The notes under the pieces: model-generated
Seen by the model: the letters and a program-made list of their open reading frames with translations, nothing else
The model's database searches: none
What the model was told of the DNA's origin: nothing
Source of the DNA: Planktotalea sp.
GTDB taxonomy: Bacteria; Pseudomonadota; Alphaproteobacteria; Rhodobacterales; Rhodobacteraceae
Direction: 5' to 3'
Assembly: GCA_024645145.1 (NCBI GenBank)
Contig: JAHEGL010000015.1
Span: forward strand, 1 to 10,252
Length of the DNA stretch: 10,252 bases
Part shown: positions 1 through 7,647 of the stretch, one piece after another
Numbering within the stretch: position 1 is the stretch's first letter
Layout: every line of letters starts with the position of its first letter
Program-made: the position numbers and the translations under genes

Positions 1-181
1 AGATATGACAACGCGCGAGCGCGTGATTTTCGCACCGCTTGTGGTGATGACGCTGCTTTTGGGGGTTTATCCCGCGCTCGTTCTCGACATCGTCGGCCCT
101 TCGGTAGAAGCGCTGGTTTCCAACTATGAAACGGCATTGGCAAGCGCGGAGAGCGCGCTCCAAACCGCCGCCTCGAACTAA
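1..181 (+). CDS. nuoM: NADH-quinone oxidoreductase subunit M, C-terminal end (partial)
   Basis: This is the last ~59 codons of a gene that enters from the left edge, read from base 2 to the TAA at 179–181. The visible protein begins DMTTRE, has one hydrophobic segment ([20 protein letters not shown]) and ends in a short polar tail (...SALQTAASN). A final membrane segment with GVYP followed by a soluble tail is how alphaproteobacterial NuoM ends. NuoM is one of the antiporter-like, proton-pumping subunits of respiratory complex I in the inner membrane. The identity rests mainly on nuoN following 15 bp downstream on the same strand, the invariant nuo order. Nothing can be said about the N-terminal part. 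Confidence 0.85.
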   Translation, partial: DMTTRERVIFAPLVVMTLLLGVYPALVLDIVGPSVEALVSNYETALASAESALQTAASN

Positions 182-196
182 AGAAAGCGCTGCACC

Positions 197-1639
197 ATGA
201 TACAGGCTGACCTGAACATCATTATGCCGGAAATCATCCTGTCGCTCTTCGCGATAGGCGCACTGCTGGGAGCGGTCTACACGAGCAAGGATAAGATGGG
301 TCCAGCGCTTGTTTGGGCCACAGCAGGGGTTTTCATTGCTCTGGCGCTTTGGATCGGCGCGAACGGCGCGGGCACAAACGAAGCCTTTGGCGGCATGTTT
401 ATTGATGATGCGTTCTCGCGTTTTGCGAAGGTTGCCATTCTGATATCCTCGGCGGCAGTTTTGGTGATGAGCCAAGAGTATATGCAGCGCAAAGGTCTGT
501 TGCGTTTTGAATACCCTGTGCTGGTCGCGCTGAGCGTTGTTGGCATGATGGTCATGGTCTCTGCGGGCGATCTTATGACGCTTTATATGGGCTTGGAGCT
601 TCAGTCCTTGGCGCTTTATGTTGTGGCGTCGCTGCGCCGTGATAGCGCGCGTTCAACAGAGGCGGGCTTGAAGTATTTCGTGCTGGGCGCGCTCAGTTCC
701 GGCTTGCTGCTGTACGGCGCATCCCTGACATACGGCTTTGCTGGCACAACTTTGTTCTCTGGCATTATCCAGACAGCGACAGAAGGGCATACATCAATTG
801 GTTTGCTCTTTGGACTTGTCTTTATCGTTGCAGGTCTGGCGTTCAAGGTTTCGGCTGTGCCGTTTCACATGTGGACACCTGACGTCTATGAAGGGTCGCC
901 GACACCTGTGACGGCCTTCTTTGCAACGGCACCGAAAATCGCTGCGATGGCGTTGTTCGCGCGTGTTTTGCATGACGCTTTCGGCGGTGCTGTCAGCGAT
1001 TGGAGCCAGATCATTGCGCTTTTGTCCGTCGTCTCGATGTGCTTGGGCGCGTTCGCGGCGATTGGTCAAACAAACATCAAACGCCTCATGGCATTTTCGT
1101 CGATTGCACACATGGGCTATGCTCTGATGGGCCTCGCGGCGGGCACGGTTTTGGGCGTGCAAGCGATGCTGGTTTACATGGCGATTTACGTAACGATGAA
1201 CATTGGTACATTCGCCTTTATCCTCTCAATGGAAAAAGACGGCCAAGCGATCACAGACATTAGTGCGTTGAACCAATACGCGAAGCGCGAACCTGGCAAA
1301 GCCTTGGCCATGTTGATTTTGCTGTTCTCTATGGCGGGTGTTCCACCAATGGTTGGCTTTTTCGGCAAGCTTTACGTGCTGCGCGCCGCCTATGATGCAG
1401 GTCTTGCATGGCTGGCGATTGCAGGTGTGATCGCATCGGTGATTGGTGCTTATTACTACCTGCGCATTGTCTTTTACATGTACTTCGGGGAGGAGCCTGA
1501 TGAGACCTTGGACAAGAGCAAGTCGCCTGTTCTATGGGGCTTCTTGATGGCCTCTGCGGCAGTGATGGTGTTGGGTCTGGTCAATCTCTTCGGGATTGAG
1601 AGCGCAGCAGCGGCAGCGGCGGCAACGCTTGTTAACTAA
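197..1639 (+). CDS. nuoN: NADH-quinone oxidoreductase subunit N
   Basis: This 480-residue polytopic protein is one of the proton-translocating, antiporter-like subunits of complex I, which passes electrons from NADH to quinone and pumps protons across the inner membrane. It is almost wholly hydrophobic (about 14 membrane segments by eye). It carries the charged residues typical of the antiporter fold: Glu134 in MGLELQ, Lys159 in GLKYF, Lys217 in [13 protein letters not shown], Lys247 in APKIAA and Lys391 in FFGKLY. These positions nearly match the functional residues known in E. coli NuoN. The [15 protein letters not shown] block (about 224–238) is a hallmark of the family. The length is normal. 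The ATG at 197 follows nuoM by 15 bp, with only a weak purine-rich ribosome site (AAAGAAAG). The C-terminus is a run of seven alanines, encoded by GCA/GCG repeats, that overlaps the start of birA. The frame is intact. Confidence 0.97.
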   Translation: MIQADLNIIMPEIILSLFAIGALLGAVYTSKDKMGPALVWATAGVFIALALWIGANGAGTNEAFGGMFIDDAFSRFAKVAILISSAAVLVMSQEYMQRKGLLRFEYPVLVALSVVGMMVMVSAGDLMTLYMGLELQSLALYVVASLRRDSARSTEAGLKYFVLGALSSGLLLYGASLTYGFAGTTLFSGIIQTATEGHTSIGLLFGLVFIVAGLAFKVSAVPFHMWTPDVYEGSPTPVTAFFATAPKIAAMALFARVLHDAFGGAVSDWSQIIALLSVVSMCLGAFAAIGQTNIKRLMAFSSIAHMGYALMGLAAGTVLGVQAMLVYMAIYVTMNIGTFAFILSMEKDGQAITDISALNQYAKREPGKALAMLILLFSMAGVPPMVGFFGKLYVLRAAYDAGLAWLAIAGVIASVIGAYYYLRIVFYMYFGEEPDETLDKSKSPVLWGFLMASAAVMVLGLVNLFGIESAAAAAAATLVN

Positions 1640-2387
1640 AAACAGTTTCCCGCTTGGCTATGGTCGGCGGGTACTTGCTGAGGTGGACAGCACCAACGCA
1701 GAAGCCGCACGCATTGCGACATCTTTGGCAGGGCCGGAATGGATTTTGGCCCTGAACCAGACAGCGTCGCGTGGCCGTCGTGGGCGCGCGTGGAGTTTTC
1801 CGAAAGGAAACTTTGCCGCCACCTTGGTCCTTCATCCATCCGAAGCACCTGATGTCGTCGCCCTGCGTTCTTTTGTGGCGTCTCTTGCGCTTTATGATGC
1901 GTTTATCGCAAGCGGGGTCCAGTCGCATGCGCTCGCGCTGAAATGGCCTAATGATGTGCTGCTCAATGGTGGTAAAGTTGCAGGCATTTTGCTTGAAAGC
2001 ATTGGCTCAGGTGGTGGTGTTGGGCATTTGGCAATTGGGATCGGTGTTAACCTTGCGGATGCACCTGCACCTGTAGATGTTGAAGCGCGCGCGATGCGTC
2101 CTGTCTCCTTGCTCTCAGAAACAGGCGTTTCGATTGGGCCGGAAGATTTTCTTGACCTGCTCGCCAGCGCCTATGCGCGTCTTGAGATGCAGTTTACCAC
2201 CTACGGCTTTGCCCCGATCCGCGAAGCGTGGCTTGCGCGTGCTGCGAAACTTGGTGAGGTGATTACGGCCCGCACAATGAACAGTGAAACCACCGGAACG
2301 TTCGAGACTGTGGACGAGCAGGGCAACCTTGTTCTAAAGACCTCACAAGGCCGCGCGGCGATTGCTGCGGCGGATGTATTTTTCTAA
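1629..2387 (+). CDS. birA: Biotin–[acetyl-CoA-carboxylase] ligase
   Basis: The enzyme activates biotin with ATP to biotinyl-AMP and transfers it to a lysine of carrier proteins such as AccB. With the TTG at 1629 as start it has 252 residues. Visible motifs are DSTNAEA (20–26), the biotinyl-AMP loop SRGRRGRAW (47–55), [20 protein letters not shown] (105–124) with the lysine and aspartate expected at the active site, [10 protein letters not shown], and a C-terminal SH3-like part ([15 protein letters not shown]). There is no N-terminal winged-helix domain, so this is a ligase only and not the bifunctional repressor of E. coli; the short form is usual in alphaproteobacteria. The start is uncertain. 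No ATG lies near the conserved N-terminus, and candidates are TTG 1629 (11-bp overlap with nuoN) and TTG 1596 (adds an Arg/Gln-rich stretch from the alanine-repeat DNA). I prefer 1629. Confidence 0.92.
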   Translation: MLTKNSFPLGYGRRVLAEVDSTNAEAARIATSLAGPEWILALNQTASRGRRGRAWSFPKGNFAATLVLHPSEAPDVVALRSFVASLALYDAFIASGVQSHALALKWPNDVLLNGGKVAGILLESIGSGGGVGHLAIGIGVNLADAPAPVDVEARAMRPVSLLSETGVSIGPEDFLDLLASAYARLEMQFTTYGFAPIREAWLARAAKLGEVITARTMNSETTGTFETVDEQGNLVLKTSQGRAAIAAADVFF

Positions 2388-2402
2388 GCGCGGAGTGACG
2401 CG

Positions 2403-3176
2403 ATGCTTCTGGCGATTGATTGCGGCAACACAAATACGGTTTTCTCGATTTGGGACGGCAAGCAATGGCTGTGCACGCTGCGCACCTCGACCCATCATGG
2501 ACGTACGGCAGATGCGTATTTCACGTGGTTCAGCACGCTTGTCGCGCATTACGAGATCGACCTTGATATTCAAGATGTGATCATCTCCTCCACCGTGCCG
2601 CGGGTTGTGTTTAACTTGCGTGTCTTTGCGGATCGCTTTTTCAACTGTCGCCCCTTAGTGGTTGGCAAGCCTGAGTGCGATCTGCCCATAGCGCCGCGCG
2701 TGGATGGTGGCACACAGGTCGGGCCTGATCGTTTGGCCAATGCAGCCGCCGCGTTTGATCGTCATGGCGGTAATGTCGTTGTGGTTGATTTTGGGACAGC
2801 GACGAATTTCGACGTGGTCGCGGAAGACGGTGCATATGTGGGCGGTGTGATTGCGCCTGGCGTGAACCTCTCGCTTGAAGCCTTGCACAATGGCGCGGCG
2901 GCTCTACCTCACGTGGATATTTCTCAGCCAGAGCACGTGATTGGCACAAATACGGTGGCATGCATCCAGTCAGGTGTTTTCTGGGGCTATACGGGCCTCA
3001 TCGAAGGCATTACGAACCGCATTAAGAATGAATATGGCAAGCCGATGAAAGTGGTTGGCACAGGCGGTCTTGCCCCGCTGTTTGCAACCGCACAAAACCT
3101 GTTCGACGTGATCGAAGATGACCTAACAATGCATGGTCTGATCGTGATCTACGAACACAATAAGAAGAACGGATAA
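2403..3176 (+). CDS. coaX: Type III pantothenate kinase
   Basis: CoaX phosphorylates pantothenate with ATP, the first committed step of coenzyme A synthesis. The protein has 257 residues, normal for the family. It belongs to the ASKHA (acetate kinase/Hsp70/actin) fold: the phosphate-1 loop is AIDCGNTNT (4–12), the pantothenate-binding GPDR is at 107–110, DFGTATNFD (129–137) is the second phosphate motif with the catalytic-type aspartate, and GGVIAPG (147–153) follows. Unlike CoaA, this class is generally insensitive to CoA feedback and needs a monovalent cation. The ATG at 2403 has a good ribosome site (GGAG at 2392–2395, 7 bp before the start). It lies 15 bp after birA and 6 bp before rnj, so all three are probably co-transcribed. 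The frame is intact. Confidence 0.96.
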   Translation: MLLAIDCGNTNTVFSIWDGKQWLCTLRTSTHHGRTADAYFTWFSTLVAHYEIDLDIQDVIISSTVPRVVFNLRVFADRFFNCRPLVVGKPECDLPIAPRVDGGTQVGPDRLANAAAAFDRHGGNVVVVDFGTATNFDVVAEDGAYVGGVIAPGVNLSLEALHNGAAALPHVDISQPEHVIGTNTVACIQSGVFWGYTGLIEGITNRIKNEYGKPMKVVGTGGLAPLFATAQNLFDVIEDDLTMHGLIVIYEHNKKNG

Positions 3177-3182
3177 ACCGAA

Positions 3183-4850
3183 ATGAGCGCAGAGCGTTTG
3201 ATTTACCTCCCCCTTGGTGGGGCGGGCGAAATAGGCATGAATGCCTATGTTTACGGCTACGGGAAACCGGGCAAAGAAAAGTTGATCCTTGTGGATCTGG
3301 GTGTGACCTTCCCTGATATGGACGGCACCCCTGGTGTGGATTTGATCCTACCAGATATCACATGGCTGAAAGAGCGCCGCAATGATCTTGAGGCGATTTT
3401 CATCACCCACGCACACGAAGATCACGTTGGTGCGGTTGGGCATTTCTATGAACAGCTTCGCGTGCCGATCTACACGCGTGCGTTCACAGCGAATATCGCG
3501 CGTCGTAAGTTGGACGAATACGGTGTTGAGGCGAAAGCCGTCACAACCGTGTCCCCTTGGCCTGAAACCGTGAAAGCAGGGCCATTCTCTGTTGGGTTCT
3601 TGCCGATTTCACATTCTATTCCCGAAAGCTCCGGTCTTGTGATCGACAGTCCGGATGGCCGTATTTTGCATACGGGCGATTTCAAGATTGATGAAACCCC
3701 ACTTGTGGGGGAGCCATTCGATGAACAACTCTGGCGCGATGTGTCCAAAGGCGGCGTCAAAGCACTGGTCTGCGATTCAACGAATGTGTTTTCGCTGAAC
3801 GAAGGTCGCTCCGAAATTACGGTTGGGCCTGAGATCGAAAAACTGATCTCTGATCAGCCGGGTATGGTGGTTGCGACGACATTTGCGTCCAACGTTGCGC
3901 GGGTGAAAACGCTGGCGGAAGCTGGCGTGCGGGCAGGGCGCTCTGTCGTGCTTTTGGGCCGCGCGATGCGCCGCATGGTTGAAGCGTCGATTGAGACCGG
4001 CGTGCTGAGCGATTTCCCAACCTGCATCAATCCTGAAGATGCAACTCAGTTACCGCGTGAAAACGTGATGCTTTTGGTGACTGGGTCCCAAGGCGAGCGG
4101 CGCGCGGCGTCTGCGCAGTTGGCTCGTGGGAAATACCAAGGTTTGACGTTGAAAGAGGGCGATACGTTTCTGTTTTCTTCGAAAACGATTCCGGGCAATG
4201 AGCGTGGCGTGATTTATATCATCAACCAGCTCTCTGAAAAGGGCGTGGATGTTATTGATGACAGCTCTGGCTTGTATCACGTATCTGGACACGCGAACCG
4301 CCCTGATCTGGAAAAGATGCACGAAATTACCAAGCCACAAATGTTGATCCCTATGCATGGTGAACACCGTCATCTGCGCACGCATGTTAAAATTGCGGAA
4401 CAAAAGGGTCTTGCTGGCATCGTCGCAGTCAACGGTCTGATGATTGATCTGTCAGGGAATGCGCCCAAGGTCGCGGATTACATTGAAACCGGACGCACCT
4501 ATCTGGATGGCTCGGTTCAAGTTGGCGCGCTTGATGGTGTTGTGCGGGATCGTATGCGTATGGCGCTGAACGGACATATCACCGTGACACTGATCTTGGA
4601 TGAGAACGACGAAATGCTCGGCGATCCATGGTGCGAACTGATGGGCCTTGCGGATCAGGGCAAATCGCGCGCGCCTCTGGTGGATGTGGTTGAAGAAGAC
4701 TTGAGCCAGTTGATTGGACGCTCTGGCGGCAAGACGATGCGGGACGACAAGAAGCTGGAAGAAGCGATCAAGCGTTGCGTGCGTCAAAGCTGTAATGCGG
4801 AGATTGGTAAGAAGCCGGAAGTCACGATTGTGGTGAGCCGTCTTTCCTAA
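3183..4850 (+). CDS. rnj: Ribonuclease J
   Basis: This 555-residue metallo-β-lactamase/β-CASP ribonuclease matures and degrades RNA in the cytoplasm by endonucleolytic and 5'-to-3' exonucleolytic cleavage. The N-terminus has the RNase J signature YLPLGGAGEIGMN (8–20). The zinc-binding motif is THAHEDH (75–81). Further metal ligands are His144 in SHSIPES and Asp166 in HTGDFKID, and the β-CASP histidines are visible in SGHANR (368–373) and MHGEHRH (391–397). About 100 residues follow as the C-terminal domain. Alphaproteobacteria such as Rhodobacter and Sinorhizobium carry one RNase J alongside RNase E. The start is 6 bp after the coaX stop, with GGA at 3171–3173 as a possible weak ribosome site. 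The gene ends 3 bp from the end of the convergent marR gene. Confidence 0.97.
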   Translation: MSAERLIYLPLGGAGEIGMNAYVYGYGKPGKEKLILVDLGVTFPDMDGTPGVDLILPDITWLKERRNDLEAIFITHAHEDHVGAVGHFYEQLRVPIYTRAFTANIARRKLDEYGVEAKAVTTVSPWPETVKAGPFSVGFLPISHSIPESSGLVIDSPDGRILHTGDFKIDETPLVGEPFDEQLWRDVSKGGVKALVCDSTNVFSLNEGRSEITVGPEIEKLISDQPGMVVATTFASNVARVKTLAEAGVRAGRSVVLLGRAMRRMVEASIETGVLSDFPTCINPEDATQLPRENVMLLVTGSQGERRAASAQLARGKYQGLTLKEGDTFLFSSKTIPGNERGVIYIINQLSEKGVDVIDDSSGLYHVSGHANRPDLEKMHEITKPQMLIPMHGEHRHLRTHVKIAEQKGLAGIVAVNGLMIDLSGNAPKVADYIETGRTYLDGSVQVGALDGVVRDRMRMALNGHITVTLILDENDEMLGDPWCELMGLADQGKSRAPLVDVVEEDLSQLIGRSGGKTMRDDKKLEEAIKRCVRQSCNAEIGKKPEVTIVVSRLS

Positions 4851-4853
4851 ATT

Positions 4854-5309
4854 CTAAAGCCGGTTCTGATCGAGCCAGCTCACAAGACGAAAAAGCTGAG
4901 CGGTGAGGGATGCAATGTCCTCATCGCTCCATCCGTCCAACATTTGTACATAATCTGGCAGTAAAGAGCGCTGCACGCTCATCAAATGCGCGCCGCCCTC
5001 TTTCGTTAGGAACACCTGCTTTGCGCGCGCATCCCCTTTGATTGCTTCAAAACGCGCCCAACCCATTCCTTCGAATTTGTTGACCATCTTTGAGACTGCG
5101 GGCTGTTTCACTTCAACAGCCGCTGCAATCGCTGTCACGCTTTGCCCCTCTGGTATCCGCCGCGCGAGGTGGTTGAGAACCGAGAACTGCGCCTCTGTCA
5201 GCCCGAATAGATCTAAACGCGCGGCTATGCGTGTACTGAATAACTGTGTGCTTATGCTCAAAGCTGTTCCAAGTTTTGCATATTTTTCAATATGTTGTGG
5301 TGGTTTCAT
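4854..5309 (-). CDS. MarR-family transcriptional regulator
   Basis: This is a 151-residue winged helix-turn-helix regulator, the usual size for MarR proteins, which bind palindromic DNA as dimers and often release it when a small ligand binds. Helix 1 (EKYAKLGTALSISTQLFSTRI, about 8–28) and the C-terminal helices (about 113–151) form the dimer interface. LTEAQFSVLNHLA (37–49) begins the DNA-binding domain, VTAIAAAVEVKQPAVSKMVNKFEGMGWA (58–85) is the helix-turn-helix with recognition helix about 68–80, and GDARAKQVFLT (92–102) is the wing with its Asp–Arg pair. I chose the ATG at 5309 because the frame stays open upstream to 5528 but that extension is not MarR-like. It is transcribed away from the membrane-protein gene at 5397, and the gap carries two matching palindromes, so autoregulation and control of that gene are likely. 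The ligand is unknown. The TAG stop is 3 bp from the rnj stop. Confidence 0.93.
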   Translation of the reverse strand: MKPPQHIEKYAKLGTALSISTQLFSTRIAARLDLFGLTEAQFSVLNHLARRIPEGQSVTAIAAAVEVKQPAVSKMVNKFEGMGWARFEAIKGDARAKQVFLTKEGGAHLMSVQRSLLPDYVQMLDGWSDEDIASLTAQLFRLVSWLDQNRL

Positions 5310-5329
5310 AGGGGCGCTCACATTTGTAT

Positions 5330-5358
5330 TTGCCTTAATATTCCGTGGAATATAAATA
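5330..5358 (+). promoter_or_regulatory. Predicted promoter of the small membrane-protein gene
   Basis: TTGCCT (5330–5335) and TAAATA (5353–5358) lie 17 bp apart, with an alternative −10 TATAAA at 5351–5356. Operator site 1 fills the spacer and site 2 covers the expected transcription start. The ribosome site GAAGGG (5382–5387) precedes the ATG at 5397. The motif match is moderate; the overlap with both operators supports a repressible promoter. Confidence 0.45.
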
Positions 5359-5373
5359 ACATTCCATGGAATG
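5338..5373. promoter_or_regulatory. Paired palindromic operators, probably for the MarR regulator
   Basis: Two inverted repeats share the core ATTCC-N2-GGAAT. Site 1 is ATATTCCGTGGAATAT (5338–5353, 7-bp arms around GT). Site 2 is CATTCCATGGAATG (5360–5373, a perfect 14-bp palindrome). Their centres are 21 bp apart, two helical turns, so two dimers would sit on the same face of the DNA. A lone half-site GGAATG recurs at 5386–5391. The sites overlap predicted promoters for both divergent genes. Size, symmetry and position fit MarR-type operators. That this MarR protein binds them is inference. Confidence 0.75.
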
Positions 5374-5376
5374 CAA
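5349..5376 (-). promoter_or_regulatory. Predicted promoter of the marR gene
   Basis: Read on the minus strand, TTGCAT (5376–5371) and TATATT (5354–5349) are separated by 16 bp and resemble σ70-type −35 and −10 boxes. The spacer contains most of operator site 2 and the −10 box overlaps site 1, so a bound repressor would block it. The start codon lies about 40 bp downstream of the −10 box. Confidence 0.5.
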
Positions 5377-5396
5377 ATGTTGAAGGGAATGAGACA

Positions 5397-5980
5397 ATGT
5401 TCACGACACTTACCAACCGAGCCTTCAACGCTCCGCTCTGGATGCACGCAACTGCGAACCTCGCGAGCTTTGGCGCGTTTCAAGGAACGCGCATCTTTCT
5501 TGACAAGCTTTATGCGGCCTCGCAGCACCCCGTTGATTTCGCGACGGGGCAGCTTGGCTTTGATGGCGCAAAGACGCTCGGTACTACGACGCGATGCGCG
5601 AGGGTGGGACCTTTGGAATCTATGTGCAAACGCAATTGTTTGACTTCGCCTTCATTGCGTCTGTGATCGTCTTTGGCATCTGTTTCGGCACGCTCTTGGC
5701 GCGTATGGGGCAGGCGCGAAGCCTGACGCGCAAGCTTGGTCTGGCCGCTGCGGGGTTTGCCGTTGCTGGGGGGCTGCTCGATGCCTCAGGAAACCTGATG
5801 TCATTCATTTTGATGCAGTTTGCCACAGTGATTCCGCAAGTCCTTGCCTACATTTACTCTAGCTTTGCGGTGTTGAAGTTCATCTCTTTGACCCTTGCGA
5901 TGGCGCTTGCACTTGCCACAGTGATCACAGGTGTGATCTCCAGCGGTCTAGGAATGCTGCGTCGCCCAACGGCAGCTTAA
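5397..5980 (+). pseudogene. Small integral membrane protein, frameshifted
   Basis: I do not recognise a named family. The frame from ATG 5397 (MFTTLTNRAFNAPLWMH...) runs to about 5580 and the rest (YYDAMREGGTFGIYVQTQLFD...) continues to the TAA at 5978–5980 in the −1 frame. One base appears missing near 5578–5583, between ...AKTLG and YYDAM; restored, the protein would be 194 residues. The first ~75 residues are mostly soluble. Membrane segments follow: FDFAFIASVIVFGICFGTLL, LGLAAAGFAVAGGLLDASGNLMSFIL with a buried Asp/Asn pair, and one or two more in the C-terminal 45 residues. This layout, a short α-helical lead-in followed by a GxxDxxxN helix, recalls uncharacterised four-helix membrane proteins, but that is from memory. 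It is divergent from marR behind operator-like palindromes, so it is the likely regulated target. The frameshift could be real or a sequencing error. Confidence 0.7.
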
Positions 5981-5985
5981 AACAG

Positions 5986-6022
5986 AAAAGCCCTGCAAAC
6001 AGGATGTGTTCGCGGGGCTTTT
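5986..6022. terminator. Bidirectional intrinsic terminator
   Basis: AAAAGCCCTGC (5986–5996) pairs with GCGGGGCTTTT (6012–6022) over 11 bp with one G·U pair. The loop can pair further (AACA 5998–6001 with TGTT 6007–6010). The stem is GC-rich with a T-run on the plus strand and, by symmetry, on the minus strand. It lies 5 bp after the membrane-protein stop and 19 bp past the end of the convergent helicase gene, so it can end both transcripts. Confidence 0.85.
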
Positions 6023-6041
6023 ATGTAATTTTCAAAACGGC

Positions 6042-7520
6042 TTAGCTTGCGCTGCGCTCTTCAAAGCTCATCGCGATAAAGCCGGGCAGGTGATCGCCCA
6101 AACCGACAACTTTGTTGTCATTGCCACGTCCACCACGATTGCCACCACCGCGATTTTCCTTTGGTGCAGGCTTTTGAGTATCAGACTTTGGTGCGTCAGG
6201 CTTTGCCACAGGTTTCGCGTCGTTGACCTCAACTGCTTCAACGGCCGCTTCAACAACTGGCGCGGCTTCTTTGGGCGCAGACTTGCGGCTACGAGAACGC
6301 GTGCGCTTTGGCTTTTCGTCAGCGTTGGGTTGCGCGTCATCCGCAACTTTGGCTGGTTCTTCTTTTGACTTCAGCGGGTTATCTATGCGCGTCACCGTCT
6401 TTTGGATCAGCTTTTCAATCGCCTCGAAGTTCTTTTCATCGCGTGGCACGCAAATCATGATGGCTTTACCATCGCGACCCGCGCGGCCAGTACGGCCAAT
6501 GCGGTGTACATAATCTTCTGCGTGGCTTGGCACATCGAAGTTGAACACGTGACTGACCGAGGGCACATCAAGCCCGCGCGCAGCTACGTCAGAGGCCACA
6601 AGAATGCGCAGATCGCCCTCGCGAAAGCCATCGAGTGTTTTGGTGCGCTGGCTTTGATCCAGATCACCGTGAATAGGCGCTGCATCATAGCCGTATTTTT
6701 TCAACGACTTAGCAACAATGTCCACGTCCATCTTACGATTACAGAAGATGATCGCGTTCGTGCATTTCTCACCCTCAGCATCGATCAGCAAGCGTAAAGC
6801 TTTACGCTTCTCACTTGCCTCACGATCCTTGCGCGAGCCTTTGAACATCATCACGACCTGTTCGATATTCTCAGATGCCGTCGCCTGACGCGCAACTTCG
6901 ACGCGGGCAGGGTTGGAGAGGAAGGTGTTGGTGATGCGCTCGATCTCTGGTGCCATCGTGGCAGAGAAGAAGAGTGTTTGGCGAGTAAATGGTGTCAGAC
7001 CAAAGATGCGTTCGATGTCTGGGATGAACCCCATATCAAGCATACGGTCGGCTTCATCGACAACCATGACTTGCACGCCCGTCAGCAACAGTTTGCCGCG
7101 CTCGACGTGATCCAACAAACGACCCGGTGTTGCGATCAAAACGTCGACGCCTTTGTCGATCAAGCGATCTTGTTCTTTGAACGACACACCACCGATCAAC
7201 AAAGCTTTGCTCAGCTTCTTGTGATATTTGGTGTACGTATCGAAGTTTTCCGCAACTTGTGCGGCCAGCTCGCGTGTCGGGCACAACACTAGAGAGCGTG
7301 GCATGCGTGCGCGCGCGCGACCTTTGCCGAGCAATGTAATCATTGGCAACGTAAAGCTGGCTGTTTTGCCTGTGCCTGTCTGGGCGATGCCCAATACGTC
7401 TTGGCCTAACAACGCAGGTGGGATTGCGCCGGCTTGAATAGGGGTGGGGGATTCGTATCCCGCATCTTCGATGGCTTTTAGGACCTTAGGGTCCAAGTTC
7501 AAATCACTAAACTTTGTCAT
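6042..7520 (-). CDS. DEAD-box ATP-dependent RNA helicase (RhlE-like)
   Basis: This 492-residue protein unwinds RNA duplexes with ATP in the cytoplasm, typically in ribosome assembly, RNA decay or cold adaptation. All core motifs are present: Q motif (FSDLNLD... to PTPIQ, 4–29), motif I AQTGTGKT (46–53), Ia PTRELA (81–86), GG (110–111), Ib TPGRLLD (131–137), II DEAD (155–158), III SAT (186–188), then IIFCNRK, ARGLDVP and HRIGRTGRAG in the second RecA domain. About 100 residues follow as a low-complexity tail rich in K/R/E/A/P with a basic TRSRSRK patch, a short RGG-like stretch (NRGGGNRGGRG) and an ending GDHLPGFIAMSF. The tail probably binds RNA or partners. I chose ATG 7520 (MTKFSDL) because it begins the Q motif; the frame stays open to 7604 without family character. 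It may act with RNase J, but the genes are not linked in one operon. Confidence 0.95.
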   Translation of the reverse strand: MTKFSDLNLDPKVLKAIEDAGYESPTPIQAGAIPPALLGQDVLGIAQTGTGKTASFTLPMITLLGKGRARARMPRSLVLCPTRELAAQVAENFDTYTKYHKKLSKALLIGGVSFKEQDRLIDKGVDVLIATPGRLLDHVERGKLLLTGVQVMVVDEADRMLDMGFIPDIERIFGLTPFTRQTLFFSATMAPEIERITNTFLSNPARVEVARQATASENIEQVVMMFKGSRKDREASEKRKALRLLIDAEGEKCTNAIIFCNRKMDVDIVAKSLKKYGYDAAPIHGDLDQSQRTKTLDGFREGDLRILVASDVAARGLDVPSVSHVFNFDVPSHAEDYVHRIGRTGRAGRDGKAIMICVPRDEKNFEAIEKLIQKTVTRIDNPLKSKEEPAKVADDAQPNADEKPKRTRSRSRKSAPKEAAPVVEAAVEAVEVNDAKPVAKPDAPKSDTQKPAPKENRGGGNRGGRGNDNKVVGLGDHLPGFIAMSFEERSAS

Positions 7521-7618
7521 GTATATCCGTGGCTTACGGACACAACTTGGCCCGTACATCTTGATTAGACCAAATCCGATTGATCGAGTGTCTTTGCACT
7601 CCATGGGCCTTGGCGCAG

Positions 7619-7647
7619 GGGATAGCGAAAAAGCGTGGTTTGGTCAA
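7619..7647 (-). promoter_or_regulatory. Candidate promoter of the RNA helicase gene
   Basis: On the minus strand TTGACC (7647–7642) and TATCCC (7624–7619) are separated by 17 bp, a fair σ70-type match. It lies in the 209-bp gap between the glycosyltransferase end and the helicase start, and predicts a leader of about 90 nt. That leader contains the inverted repeat TCCGT/ACGGA (7526–7540), which covers the only visible ribosome-site purines. I see no gene in this gap. Confidence 0.4.

Noticed and set aside
794..1162. Minus-strand 122-codon open frame inside nuoN
   Set aside because: It lies opposite a strongly conserved gene, has no recognisable domain and an amino-acid content typical of antisense frames (His/Arg rich).
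2641..2961. Minus-strand 106-codon open frame inside coaX
   Set aside because: It is the reverse shadow of an intact kinase gene and has no domain features.
5292..5396. Upstream extension of the membrane-protein frame from TTG/ATG-like codons near 5292
   Set aside because: It would be encoded by the operator region. The ribosome site GAAGGG points to ATG 5397.
5310..5528. Longer N-terminus for the MarR regulator starting at 5528
   Set aside because: The extension runs through the palindromes, promoters and the divergent gene, has no MarR character, and the family normally starts close to the ATG at 5309.
6006..6368. Plus-strand 120-codon open frame over the helicase C-terminal region
   Set aside because: It is antisense to the low-complexity helicase tail, begins inside the terminator hairpin and has no ribosome site.
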